Positions 45,147 through 57,945 of a stretch of 64,000 bases of DNA are shown in pieces (position 1 is the stretch's first letter; the number at the start of each line of letters is the position of its first letter). The position numbers and the translations under genes are program-made. Location of the stretch: the NCBI RefSeq assembly GCF_037975245.1, contig NC_092561.1, positions 5,692,001-5,756,000 of the forward strand, read 5' to 3'. The DNA is from Apostichopus japonicus (Eukaryota; Echinodermata; Holothuroidea; Aspidochirotida; Stichopodidae). Under the pieces are notes generated by a model. The model did not search any database. It saw nothing but the letters and a program-made list of their open reading frames with translations, and was not told the DNA's origin.

Positions 45147-45734
45147 TGGTTTACTCTGTACTGAAAGTGAATGTTAATTGTTAAGAATTAAGTACTACTG
45201 TACCCCACAGTATATAGGAAGATTCATGCAACTGCTTTGGGTAGGCTGTAGTTGTGTCTATAGCCAAACAGTTTCAGTATATTTTCTCAAGATATTTTCC
45301 AAAGGACATATAAGAGACATAAATGCAACAACAAGTCAAAACTACAGTATGAAATGTTTCCCTAAAGGTTATGAGGGCGGTATGAAGAACTTAGCATGGA
45401 TACATTCAGGATATGTGACCTGATTAATTATTCACTTTGGCTTCGGCTTTGAGTACAACGTTTCCGTACGCTGCTGTGTTGGATGTATCTAACCGTAACA
45501 GTAATAACCGACTTTGCGATCGGCGTTATAGCCCCTCACATGTTTGCAAGATCAGTAAGAGTGACTCCATAGTCTTCCCTTCGGGGAAACCAAAAAGAGA
45601 TAATACAATAAGGTAATACAGATTGCAGTCACAGTTAAGAGAGTATACATTACAAACACTGGACTGCAGAAAATAGTACAAGATTACAGATAGCAGTACT
45701 GAAATGGTGGCACCAGCACTACAGTAAGTACTAG

Positions 45735-46082
45735 CATAGGCGTAGGAGGCGGGGGGCCCCCCCAGCCAAATATTTGTGTGAAAATTTGTGCAATATGCTG
45801 AGAATTTTTTGGACACCTACTTAAAGAAAAATAAGTTGCAATATGTTTTTCAATGGTTAAACGTATATTATTATTATCATTATTATTGTAACGACTTCCG
45901 CAATAATTCTAACCAATATGGAAGGGTAATAACACAGCAAATGATTGTGTTTTATTGGCATGCCATGTAATAACCGATGCATGCCTATATGATGTGCACA
46001 TTAACATGTTGAAGCGCGTGAACAATTTTTGTTATATTTTTCGGCAAGTGTTTTTCGGCAAATCTGGGCTCCTACTCCTATG
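45735..46082. mobile_element. hAT-like MITE with 8-bp target duplication
   Basis: The termini are CATAGGCGTAGGAGGC and GCTCCTACTCCTATG, imperfect inverted copies. AGTACTAG flanks the element on both sides (45727-45734 and 46083-46090), an 8-bp duplication as made by hAT-superfamily transposases. It is 348 bp long with no transposase frame. A related, truncated copy is at 22340-22688. Confidence 0.85.
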
Positions 46083-46089
46083 AGTACTA

Positions 46090-49000
46090 GCACAAAACTC
46101 AAAGTATATATATTATGCAATTTTCCAAAAATATTGCACAATATGGAGAGGTCGGTGGGAGTATAGTCTCGCACACAAAAATTGAGAAGAAAAGGTCGCT
46201 TGATCATAATCCACCTCTTCGTCGTACGTGTGCGACGCAAAAATTTGCTTATAAAATGATATTAATAAAGCAGAAAGAGAATTAACAGTACGTGAGATAA
46301 AGTACTGAATATTGGATATCCAATCTCTCAAGATTAACCTACTGATTGGAATATTGACCAGAGTGGGTTTCACGTTACAAGCCTGGAACAGATTTGTTTA
46401 ACATTTCCTAGTTTTGCCTAATATAAACTTGTGCCTCCACATCGCTTCCAAACACAATTTGTAGTAACTGTTTCATAGCTGAAATTACCGTTTGATCCGA
46501 AACTTGATACCTTCAATATTTTACAGCAAACAAAAACTTACAAAAGTGTTGGTTGGCAGAATTTTGATGACTAGTTTATTCATGATCAGATTCAATTTGT
46601 TGTACTCCTGTTGAATTTAAAACAGATTATTGTACTGTGCATGCACTCTATTGCCCTTTTTTTTGGGGGGGGGGAGGGGCTCACAGTTTTTACATGTTTT
46701 CATCAAATATACATAAATTTTAACAATGGGAATGGCCTAATTCTTAAGAGATTGACAAATTAAATTCACTATAAACTAGATTCAGATGAAAATTTGATGC
46801 GATAGGGATCAAGTCAAATGGAACCAGTGACTGTATTTGGCCCCTTCTTTGGGGGGGGGGGCAGTGATCAAGGTTAAATTGAAAATCAAATTTGTAGCAA
46901 CTCCTTCCCCAGGATGTTTTAAAGGAGATTTACAAGAAGAAAAAAAAGGTACTTAATAGGCAGTAATTTTGTGATTGCCTTTTATATTTCAAAGTCATTC
47001 TGAAGCTGTTTCAAGTAGTTTCATATTTATTTTCTTTTGCGAAGATTTAATGAAAAATTGTGACAGTTTTTCATACGATTCGGATGATAACCCGAATGAC
47101 GTAAAATTTTAAGTACAGTTTTTTCTTATTAAGAAACAAAATTTTACTGCCAAGGATATATTTAGGAAACCCAATCTTTCCTACACTTAGCATCGAATGT
47201 ATCGTTACAATGGTATGACAGTAAAGTGCCGATTGATCTGATGTGCATTTCCAAGAATAAAGCGCTTTTAACGAATTATCAGGCCCCTCCTAATTGTTTG
47301 AATGTGATCATGACACATGTAATTCTCAGAAATTAAATGTCAGACAAATTACCGAACTTCTGTTAAATACTTGCTGATGAGGTGAGGTCGAGGCAATTCC
47401 ATTCCTAATTAAAAAAAGGATGGACTGCAGTACTTTGTGCGGTTTCTCTCAGGTCTGAAAGCCTTGGCGATGGGCCAGACGACGATGCACATGGGTGGAA
47501 TCGTCGTGGAAACCAAAACAACGTCAATTAAGGTTTCCGTACCATTCTGTTTGAGTGTGAATGAAACGCGTGAAAAAACTTTACGATTAACTGTTGATCA
47601 TTCGAGGGTGTCGTTCGCAATTGTTGGAACGTAAACACCGTACGCATGCATATTTAATATTCGGATCGACCGAGGTAATGTGCGTAGCGTTTCCGAAATT
47701 AGATATTTAATGTTTTGCATGTATGTATACCGAAGATAGGGATAAAGTAAGTTGGATTATGTTACAACATATTGTAAGCAAATAGTTGAAGAAGGTTGGT
47801 TGGTGGGAAGATTTCTTTTGTTTAGGATTCAGTTGATTACAGTATAGTGTGGTAAATGCTGTAAGGGGCAGCTGTCCTTTCAGATCCATATGGAATCTTT
47901 TGCTCTATAAACGGACCGTTGTCAGAGAATTAAATGCTGTTGGTTTTGCACAGGGAGAGTGCGGTTTTCACTCTCCGAAATTGCTGTGAGAGCACTGCAC
48001 AATGTGGTGTGTTCAGATTAGCCACGTAAAGTAGGACTTCACAAAATTTCTTACGATGCTTGTTATTTGCTGGTGAAAAGTACGAGCCTTAATATTGACC
48101 AATCAAGTCGAATTTTATACCACTAGAGAGAAGAGTCAACAAAGTTTTCTTTGGCATAGGAAAGAAATTGGTTACCCAATCACACTCCCAGCAAGCACAA
48201 TGTAAGCATTGAGAGATAGGGACATTTTGAAGACGTTCACTGCTTTCCGAAGTGGTTTTTACTTTTTCAGATTAAAAAGTACGGGGTTTAGTTCACACAC
48301 ATAATAAATAACCACACATCCTTGTAAAGAGGACAAAATATTCTTCAAATGACATAAGAAAGAATTTTCTGAGTGCTACACTTAGAAAGTTATGCAAAAA
48401 GTTAGCGCGAAATGTTCTTATTTTGTAGCGATATTTGCTGCGTAACTGGGTGTTTTTTCGCCAAGTTCCGCAAGGATTCCATATGGATATTTGCAAAGGA
48501 TGTCTTATAACTGTGTTTACAGTACCTTTTATTTCACTAGTGGTGTAGTTTTTGGGATTTCTAAAAAAAAAAATTGGGAAAGAAATCGTGAATTGTATCC
48601 TTTTAAAGAAAATATGCAAAAGTTTAAACCCATAGAAGAAATTGCTTGAGGGGATGGGGTGGGATTTATCTCCCACTACTTCTCAAGGAATCTTGGGATG
48701 GTTGAGTGTGGGGGGGAGGGGGAGAGAGGGGTAGGGACAGTGGTGTAACAACTTGATACATGAAAATAATTAGGATAAAAGTATATTTAAGTGGAATTTA
48801 TGTGAAGCTGACATTGCAATTGGTCATTAAGGGTTGAAAGACAATCTGTAATTTTTTATTCTTGATTACCCTAAGAATTTCATTATCTTACATTGCAAGC
48901 ATTAAATGTACAGTTGCAAACTCGAATAATTTAATTCCTCACCATGTGCCTTTCTACCCTAAACTGTAAGTTTATTCTTAAGATTGATATTTGTTCAAAA

Positions 49001-50060
49001 TCTAATGCTAAGAGGAACCGTATTGAAAGCTTCAATGAGGTCATCAAATGTCTGTCTTACAGACAGGACTTACGTTAAGACCTGTTTGCATGTCTAGGGT
49101 TGGAAAAGTGCAACTTGTTTGTACCATTTTAACTTGAAAACCGAATTAAATTGTAGAAAGCCATTATCCCAGGGATCATGACTGTGTGACTGATATTATC
49201 ACATATGACACTTACACCATGATGCAAAAATATTCCAAATATTACCCGAATGTTTCATATTGCGTGTTGTTCATAAAATAAAGGTTAGGACATAAGTTAA
49301 TAACAATGATAAACTGCAGGTAAAATCAAATGGATGTATTGAATGGCTGTGAGCTAGCACCCTGGTAATATATTGGCATGCTTCTAGCTTTCATATCAAA
49401 ATATCAAAAGTTAATTTTTGGCCCTAAAAAGTCATCCATTAGGTATATATGGCGCTGGCTAATGCAAAACACGATCTGCATATGTGTGCATACAGTAATA
49501 CTTAAAGTAAAGGCAGAAGAGCATGTGTTTTTAGGAATGTACGGTTGCTAACCAAACCCGCCGTAACCATTGTTTACCAACATGTGCGCATGTTTAATCA
49601 AACCCACGGAAATTTTGACAAAACGAAGGAAATTTCTGCATAGCCGAAATGTCTGGTAAAAGGGATTAATTTATCATTCAATAACTGGAAAGATGAGCAC
49701 AGGCAAGAAATGTGATGTTTGCACAAATAATAGCTATAGAGCTTCTACCTCCAGCTCTCGTTATGTATGTCCATTCTAATTGCCATCCGAAACATGTTTA
49801 GCTCGAACGTAGTTTTAAGCCCATGATCGATCGTTGGCACCGTCGAAAAAAAACTGTCGTCCGGGGGTAAATGATTCACAAGGACGTTTACAAATGGAGC
49901 AAGCATCAACATTGGGCTCGTAGGAAATAGTAAAAGTTTGCAGTCACGAGATGACAGGTTTAATTGCATCCATTTTTGGCTCAGTGTTGTGGAAGAGAAG
50001 AGCAGAACAGAACAGAACTGAACAGAACAGATGAAAATGCAAACATTTTTTTTTCATATT
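46090..50060 (+). other. Presumed KCNQ-like intron 1, noncoding
   Basis: No recognised exon. G runs occur at 46663-46678, 46851-46861 and 48709-48735. A frame preceded by an acceptor-like GGTTTCTCTCAG at 47439-47454 was considered and not accepted. Confidence 0.5.
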
Positions 50061-50065
50061 GTGTA

Positions 50066-50330
50066 CCCAGCAAACACAAAACGTTATCATAACATTTTTA
50101 AAAGAGCCTCTAAAATATGTTTTTATAACGTTAAATGTGGTGTTATAAAAACGTCGGCATAACGTTTTTATGAGATAATAATGTTAAAGTAATGTTATAT
50201 TAATGTTTTAACAAGAAAATGTTTTGAAATAATAGCCTGAAAACGTTTTCATAACATATTTATTACACCACAAATAACGTTATCAAAACAAAAGACGAAA
50301 CGTTTTAAAAACGTTTTTGTGTTTGCTGGG
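50066..50330. mobile_element. MITE with CCCAGCAAACACAAAA termini and TA duplication
   Basis: It begins CCCAGCAAACACAAAACGTT and ends AACGTTTTTGTGTTTGCTGGG, inverted copies with a one-base length difference. Both ends are flanked by TA (50064-50065 and 50331-50332). The core is packed with AACGTT/TAACGTT units in both orientations. It is 265 bp and nonautonomous. Elements with a CCCAGCAAACAC end are widespread in aquatic animals; the superfamily is inferred only from the TA. Confidence 0.88.
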
Positions 50331-50410
50331 TAGGTGTGGAGTTGGAGGTCAACGGTTTGGCAACCAATATGTTAGAAAGTTAAGTGATGGTTTCTTCAAA
50401 TAAATTAAAT

Positions 50411-50965
50411 TACAGTGATGTTCCATGAATTTGTAGAAAACTGCATTAAGACCTCATCAACCATACAGTACAATACTTTCATGTGAGGTTTTCAGTACTT
50501 TATGAAACATCTTAATACATACAGTAATTGTAAATTAACTATGCAAGTACTGCACAATTACAGTGATGTTCAACAAATTCAGAACACTGCATTAATACCT
50601 CATTAACCATACAGTAGAATATGTTCAAGTGAGGTTTTCAGTACTTTATAAAACATCTGACTATGTACAGTAATTGTAAATTAACTATGCAAGTACTGTA
50701 CAATTACAGTGATGTTCAACAAATTCAGAACACTGCATTAATACCTCATTAACCATACAGTACATTATGTTCATGTGAGGTTTTCATGACTTTATAAACC
50801 ATCTAAAGACATATAGTAAATGTAAATGAATTTGCAAACTACATTTACGGTGATGGTCAACGAATTTAGAACACTGCATTAAGACCTCATTAACCTTACT
50901 GTATGTTCATGTGAGGTTTCAGTACTTTTTAAGGAATCTAAATATGTACAGTAATTTTAATGAAT
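50411..50965. repeat. Tandem array, period about 146 bp, four copies
   Basis: The unit TACAGTGATGTTCAACAAAT ... ACTGCATTAATACCTCATTA ... GTGAGGTTTTCAGTACTTTA ... TGTACAGTAATTGTAAATTA repeats from 50411, 50559 and 50704, with a decayed fourth copy near 50850. Confidence 0.85.
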
Positions 50966-52082
50966 TATGAAATGTTAACCTCCATTTAAAGTAACCTTTA
51001 TGGAAACTTAACAGTTTGAGGTTTTCAGTACTGTTTTATAAGACATAAATTTAATAATGTTCAGCAATTGCACAATTTTAAAAATTCCATTTCTGGTACA
51101 TCAAAATAATTTACACGTCACTGCATCGATGTGATAAATAAATAATATTTTAAATTATTGTAATTTATTTAGCAATTGGTATTTGTACTTAACAAATATT
51201 AGTTCGTAGAAAAAGAAAAGAAAAACCTGGCTGCATTAGAATTTTAAAATGTCCATTTTCTAGGGTAATTTATTCAAATACATTTAAATTAAGTCATATC
51301 TTTTTCTGTTTCCTTGAAACTCTGCAGTTGTAACTCCAGTTGTTGTTGACATAGGTAATTTTCAAAACTTTTGAGTTCATGGTGCATTTGCTTCTCTTTT
51401 TAATGCAGCTCACAATTGAAAAATTAAATGATTTCATGTTTTAGCACATATTGTTGAAAATAAAATATGTAGATTGAGTATATAGAGCTTCTGATCACAG
51501 ACATTGTCACGTTACTATTGCAAAACTACATATACTTCCTAGTTGAGAATGTCACCTTAGTCATTTTCAAATAATTCTTAGTTCAATTTCAAAGAAGCTG
51601 AAGACAGTGTAATGACCCATATTAAACACCTAAATCCTACGAAAAACCACCATACCCGACTCTTCCACACTAACCCCTCACCCTCCACACCCTCCCCCGA
51701 TCCCCCCCCCCACACACACAAACACCCACACACACACAACAAAAGAAGACAACTTCCAATATAAAGACTTTTAATATTAATTGAAAACTGGCTTCAACCT
51801 ACTATTTAGACACTAATGTTTAATTTCTTTGTCTTCCTACTCTCTGAGCTATTTGAATATCATGACCACTGTCACTAAGTATATGTTTTAATTCTCATCA
51901 ATTAACCAGTATGCAAAGGCTGCCATATTTAATATGTTACATTTATCTGATATCAAGGGCTATGTGAATGGACAGACATCTAAATCCAAGCTGGGCATAT
52001 ATATGTATACAGTATTTTAATACAAAATAAAATAAAACTGTTAGCAAACTGCTTATTCACTAGACAGCCTGTGTAAGAGAAT

Positions 52083-52190
52083 GTGTAAAAGTAAGTTGGC
52101 CTGACGTTTCAAACCTAGCAGGAACTTCTTCAACGGCTAAATGACAAGTATACAGTCAATGTTACTTATCAGGCCAACTTATTTTTACAC
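52083..52190. repeat. 22-bp inverted repeat around a decayed hammerhead-like motif
   Basis: GTGTAAAAGTAAGTTGGCCT(GA) at 52083-52104 and its reverse complement at 52169-52190 differ at one base. On the minus strand the enclosed text TTGAAGAAGTTCCTGCTAGG is followed by TTTGAAACGTCAGGCC. This resembles the CUGANGA...GAAA core used in Penelope terminal repeats, with the first C mutated. Probably a short terminal-repeat relic. Confidence 0.5.
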
Positions 52191-53620
52191 AGTATTTAAT
52201 ACAAACACACTTGCATTCATGTCCTTCTGTTATACACTGTAAGCACTATATACTAATAATAACATGTGTGTATTTCCCTCATTATTGCTTCACATAACTC
52301 CACCCAGCACAGGACACGTCTCTCTCTCTCTCTCAATTCCCTGTCTCGTACTTGATTATATTACATCAGACTCTCTAAAGGTATGACATCACAGCTCTCG
52401 CACCATCCGCGATGACATCATACTAACGATCTAACTCTCTCAGGCAGCAGACAAATTATTCCTTTTTACTGTAATTAGATTTTCGAAACCGATCCCAATT
52501 GCAACTTTCTCCCTTGAGCTACAGTGACGTCGACTCCCCCCCCATCCCCCCTGCCCATCTCGTTTTGGTTTTTTGCTTTGTCTTCGTAGTGTGAAGTCCG
52601 ATCTAACGGCCTTGTGATTTCATTCAATTACAGGGCAGTATGATGTCATTCGGGGACTGAACTAGCAAGCTGTATCTTACAACCGTTTGTTTTGCTTGCC
52701 AATTCTGCGCTAGTCAAATTAGAAGTTTGGTGCTTTTTTTGTCGTTGATATTTTTGGTTTAAATGTTAGCTTGTATGAGCTTTTCTTTGTCTTTAATTGT
52801 TTGATCCCGAAGGGAGACTTTGTGCAATGATTTGCAAATTAGATAGGGAGTGAATCAAGAGGGAGACATTCTAGCCATGCATCGATGCATGGATGACTGC
52901 TATACATATATACCTACTGTGCAGTGTACGTACAGTACGTGGTTCATATATAATTAGGCATTCGACCAGCTAGAAGTTTAATATACATGTATATAGTACC
53001 CTAGATAAAGAGTGTGGGTGGCTGAATCCCACCAGTGAAACTATTTATTATGTAGCCAGACAATGAATTGCATCATGTGCAAATGAATGTTTGGCTCAGA
53101 TTTCAAGTTTAATGTACAGATCGAGGCCATCAAAGTATGATTCATCATTAATACATAGATGTTTCTAGAAATCGTTTGATTGAACGGGCCGGCACAGATA
53201 TTTTGCAACGCGTACTGCTGCAGCCTCGGCAAATCAGACGACAATTACGACAGTTAATCGTAGCTGTTTATTTTCACTTGGAGAATTCACCTCGGCGAGT
53301 ACAAAGAACCTGCCATTTTGCTATGTAAAGGTCGCAGCTCTCTTGAGGTCAACAGAGGTGGAAGTCTGAAAACCTCCTGAAAATGATACTCAATGTTCAG
53401 CAAACTTGATAGAACTTGCATTGTACCTATAGATGCACCTTTTTGAGTAATATTTAAAAAGAACCCTATTTTAGGTCTTGTGTGGAGGTCAACTGTCATT
53501 TGAGGTCAATATAGAGGTCAAAATCTGAAAACCTAACCACAATATAATTTCAAAAGCATAACATCAAGCAACTTTTTGCTTGCAGACCCATATCTTGTTG
53601 GGTTTCATAACATTGTTGCA

Positions 53621-54820
53621 TTACTGTACATGAAGTAGAGCTCTGTAAGCTACACTGTAGTATTACTGTACATGAAGTAGAGCTCTGTAAGCTACACTGT
53701 AGTATTACCGTACATGCAATAGAGCTCTGTAAGCTACACTGTAGTATTACTGTACATGTGCAGTAGAGCTCTGTAATTAGCTACACTGTAGTATACTGTA
53801 CATGCAGTAGAGCTCTGTTAGCTACACTGTAGTATTACCGTACATGCAGTAGAGCTCTGTAATTAGCTACACTGTAGTATTACTGTACATGCAATAGAGC
53901 TCTGTAAGCTACACTGTAGTATTACTGTACATGTGCAGTAGAGGTCTGTAATTAGCTACACTGTAGTATGTACATGCAGTAGAGCTCTGTAAGCTACACT
54001 GTAGTATTACTGTACATGCAGTAGAACTCTGTAAGCCACACTGTAGTATTACTGTACATGTGCAGTAGAGCTCTGTAAGCTACACTGTAGTATTACTGTA
54101 CATGTGCAGTAGAGCTCTGTAAGCTACACTGTAGTATTACTGTACATGCAGTAGTGCTCTGTAAGCTACACTGTAGTATTACTGTACATGCACTAGGAGC
54201 TCTGTAAGCTACACTGTAGTATTACTGTACATGCAGTAGTGCTCTGTACGCTACTCTGTAGTATTACCGTACATGCAGTAGTGCTCTGTTAACTACACTT
54301 TAGTATTACCGTACATGCAGTAGAGCTCTGTTAGCTACACTGTAGTATTACCGTACATGCAGTAGAGCTCTGTAAGCTACACTGTAGTATTACTGTACAT
54401 GCAGTAGAGCTCTGTTAGCTATACTGTAGTATTACTGTACATGCAGTAGAGCTCTGTTAGCTACACTGTAGCATTACCGTACATGCAGTAGAGCTCTGTA
54501 AGCTACACTGTAGTATTACTGTACATGCAGTAGAGCTCTGTAAGCTACACTGTAGTATTACTGTACATGCAGTAGAGCTCTGTACGCTACACTGTAGTAT
54601 TACTGTACATGCAGTAGAGCTCTGTAAGCTCCACTGTAGTATTACTGTACATGCAGTAGAGCTCTGTTAGCTACACTGTAGTATTACTGTACATGCAGTA
54701 GAGCTCTGTTAGCTACGCTGTTGTATTACCGTACATGCAGTAGAGCTCTGTAAGCTACACTGTAGTATTACTGTACAAGCAGTAGAGCTCTGTAAGCTAC
54801 ACTATAGTATTACTTTACAT
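53621..54820. repeat. 42-bp satellite array, about 28 copies
   Basis: The unit is GAGCTCTGTAAGCTACACTG followed by TAGTATTACTGTACATGCAGTA (42 bp). Variants insert TGTG before CAGTA or ATTAG before CTACAC, and a few units have point changes. The array is homogeneous over 1.2 kb. The unit holds palindromes (GAGCTC, and the near-palindrome TACTGTACATGCAGTA). Confidence 0.97.
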
Positions 54821-55564
54821 ACATGTTTGTTTGTTAGCTGTGACACATTTTCAGTTGAAGCTTAGTTTTTTTCTAATTCTAACCTCAAATGCTTAATTCA
54901 TGCAACTGGATCATCCAACTGCGGGTTTTTAAATCTGTAGTGAAGTTAGAACTGTCCCAATGAGAAGCTTTCCAGTTTAAGGGTGGCCACTGACGTATAA
55001 AATGGAGGACACATCGACCACTCGACTAAACATGAACATGAGACAACAAACACATACGGTTCATGCCATCTTGCTTGTTGGAAACAGGTTATTCATGATT
55101 TGGACATTTCAGAAATGGACACAATAAAACAACGCTACAACGCTGCCTTTTTTTTAAATGAAAAATCCTCAAAGTTTCTGATTCTTGCAAAAAAACATTT
55201 TGGCCTGTTTTGCTATATATTCCTCATGCTCTTGAGCCTGGGTATTGTACTTCAAGGTCATTCAATTCAATACTGTGCAGATTTGAATGTCATATAAGCG
55301 ATGTAAATAATATTTGCAAAGTACTGTGTCTGCTGCTGGTTTAATTCACTTTAAAGACTTGACTATAAAATGAATGTCAAAACAGTTAGTAAACGTAAGG
55401 CAAAATACCCTTCTGTGGGTGGGGACAAATGTGGAATTTCAAAGTTTGATAAATCGACCAATTTTTTAAGCAGTGCAACTGAAATTTTCATGGTACTCTA
55501 ATCATGCAATGACGTGGTAAGTTTTAACAGCCATCGGTGATTTGACACGGAATGACCCTAATGC

Positions 55565-56225
55565 AAAATTGCATACTCGTACTCACTGCGATCATACTTA
55601 AAATGGTGTACTCATATACTCATAGGGCAATTGTACATAATTGTACTCATACTCATGCTGTTGTACTCATGCTGTTGATAATAGTCTGCGATCATTCTTA
55701 GAACATCATACTTATATACTCATAAAAATGGCAATTGCACATAATTGTACTCATTTGCTGTTGTACTCATACTGCTGTATAGTCTGCAATCAAACTTAGA
55801 ACCGTGTACTCATACACTCATAACAATGGCAATTGTACTTAATTGTACTTTTACTAATGCTTCTGTACTCATGCTGTACTCATGTTGTACTCATGCTGTT
55901 GATTATATAGTCTGCGATCATTCTTAGAACATCATACTTATATACTCATAAAAATGGCAATTGTACATAATTGTACTCATACTCATGCTGTTGTACTCAT
56001 TCTGCTGTTTAGTCTGCGATCATAGTTATACCGTGTACTCATATACTCATAACAATGGCAATTGTACATAATTGTACTCATACTCATGCTGTTGTACTAA
56101 TACTGCTATACTGTAGTCTGCGATCATACGTAGAGCTGTGTACTCATATACTCATAACAATGGCAATTGTACTTAATTGTACTCATACTCATGCTGTTGT
56201 ACTCATACTATATAGTCTGCTGCAT
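55565..56225. repeat. Minisatellite, period about 100 bp, about six copies
   Basis: Units of the form ATACTCATAA(A/C)AATGGCAATTG-TAC(A/T)TAATTGTACTCAT, then CTGTTGTACTCATACTGCTGT, then AGTCTGCGATCAT. Spacing is about 97-103 bp, with one unit of 131 bp. Frames across it (HTHAVVLIL) are repeat artefacts. Confidence 0.9.
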
Positions 56226-56810
56226 TGTCATTGTATTGCAGTAATGATCTTCCATTAAAATACTACACATTTTAAATATTGCATTGATGGGTAACATATT
56301 ACATATTGCAAAATTAACATGATTTAATTCTAGATTGGATACAATTGTAATATAATTATACCATGGATTGCCATTAATTACTACATTGTATTCATGTTAC
56401 TGCACACATTCGCACATTGACACTTGATGCAGGCTAATCAACGTGTAAATCACCCTGGGGCTGAAGCCAAGATTATCCTCTTGAATATGTTTCGTGAGGA
56501 ATGTGCTGCATTGCCTGTTAATACTTAGAGCTGTCATTCTTCATATGTTACGCAGTAATATATATACCAGCCCCTTTCCTCCCCCCACCCCCCTTTACAT
56601 CAGGGGATTTGGCTACTTGATAAACACCACAGAGTTTCATGCAGCTATGATGAGAAGGAAATTGAAAGACAAGTTAAATATCTGTCAAGAGCTCAACTTT
56701 GATTATTTTGATATTGTCCGGGTATGATCATGTATGCACGTACTGAAAGAGTCTTGTCGATCGTTAGGAACGATCATATATATTAATTGATATTATATAT
56801 ATATTATTAT

Positions 56811-57500
56811 AAATTTCCATATTGATAAATATTTGTAAATGTGTCTATGATACTTTAATAATTGTCTGAAATTTTAATTTTTTAATTTTCTTACCAAACC
56901 ATGTGAAGAGGAAAGTCTCACCCCTTTATAGTGCATTTTTAATACTATTACAGATAGCGTTTGCTCTTGGCAACTGTTACCAAGCAACTAGAGAACAATA
57001 GCCATATGTTTGGATAGTTACAAATTGAACAAACTAACATTCTTGTAAATTCAGTCTTTCCACACTTTCACATGATATTTTTTTCTCATTGAAAAAAAGG
57101 TGGCTTTCTTCTTTGTGGTAGTGGACAGATAAGGACAATCATTAAAGTAGAGTGTAAGGAATCATCACCATAAATTTCCATATTGTGAAATATTAATAAA
57201 TGTGTTTATGGTTCTATTTAAATATTTGTCTGAAATTTTAATTTTTACTTTTCCAAACCATGTGAAGATGAAATTCTCACTCCTTATTGCTTTCTTAAAC
57301 TATCATAGATAGTGTTTGCTCTTGGCAACTGTTACTAAGCAACTAGAAAATAGCATAATGTTTGCATAGTTACCAATTGGGACAAACTAACAGTTTGTAA
57401 ATTCAGTCTTTCCACACTTTTCACCTGATATTTTTTCATTAAAATAAAGTGGATTCCTTCAATAGTAGTTGTCGACAGATATGGAAAATCTTAAAGGTTT
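56811..57500. repeat. Two-copy tandem duplication, period about 361 bp
   Basis: AAATTTCCATATTG begins both copies (56811 and 57172). Shared blocks are GTCTGAAATTTTAATTTTT, CCAAACCATGTGAAGA, GTTTGCTCTTGGCAACTGTT and AAATTCAGTCTTTCCACACT. Divergence is roughly 15-20%. Confidence 0.85.
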
Positions 57501-57616
57501 TCTACAATTTTTGGTATTAAAATTACTACTTATACTCTGACTGTGGTATTCACACTACTGTGAATATGTACATGTCTGTCTCCTGCTTGTTGGTACTACT
57601 ATATGTCTACTGTGTG

Positions 57617-57945
57617 CAGGGGGGTAGGAGCCGGGCGGGGGGCACTGGGGGCACGTGCCCCCCACTTTTTTCCAAACTAGCAAATGTGCCCTACTGGCAA
57701 ATAAAATGTGCCCCTTTGATGAAGAACTGTCTTTTGGATATCTTTAAAAGCCTTTGTTAATTTGAATATTTTATTTTAATTATTCACGTGCAACATAATA
57801 GCATTGATAGCATCCTAACACATCACATATATTTAAGTGATATGGCCGGTGTGTATCGGTTTATAGCATACGAGAGGTGGTTTGTAGATTGAGCCCCTCT
57901 GATGTTGTGCCCCCCCCACTTTGTTGGAAGCTTCCTACCCCCCTG
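57617..57945. mobile_element. hAT-like MITE with perfect 8-bp target duplication
   Basis: It begins CAGGGGGGTAGGAGC and ends GCTTCCTACCCCCCTG, inverted copies with one extra base in the right arm. ACTGTGTG lies directly outside both ends (57609-57616 and 57946-57953). CAG...CTG termini and an 8-bp duplication are the hAT signature. It is 329 bp with no transposase frame. GTGCCCCCC(CC)ACTTT occurs near each end as a second, internal repeat. Confidence 0.9.

Noticed and set aside
47437-47634. Possible KCNQ exon after the acceptor-like GGTTTCTCTCAG
   Set aside because: The translation has no S1-S2 features. The phase that would join KCNQ exon 1 hits a stop after about 26 polar residues, and no good donor follows.
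55100-55297. Hydrophobic 65-codon frame in the KCNQ-like intron, considered as an S1/S2 exon
   Set aside because: It lacks the KCNQ S1 pattern and has no convincing splice borders in the right phase.
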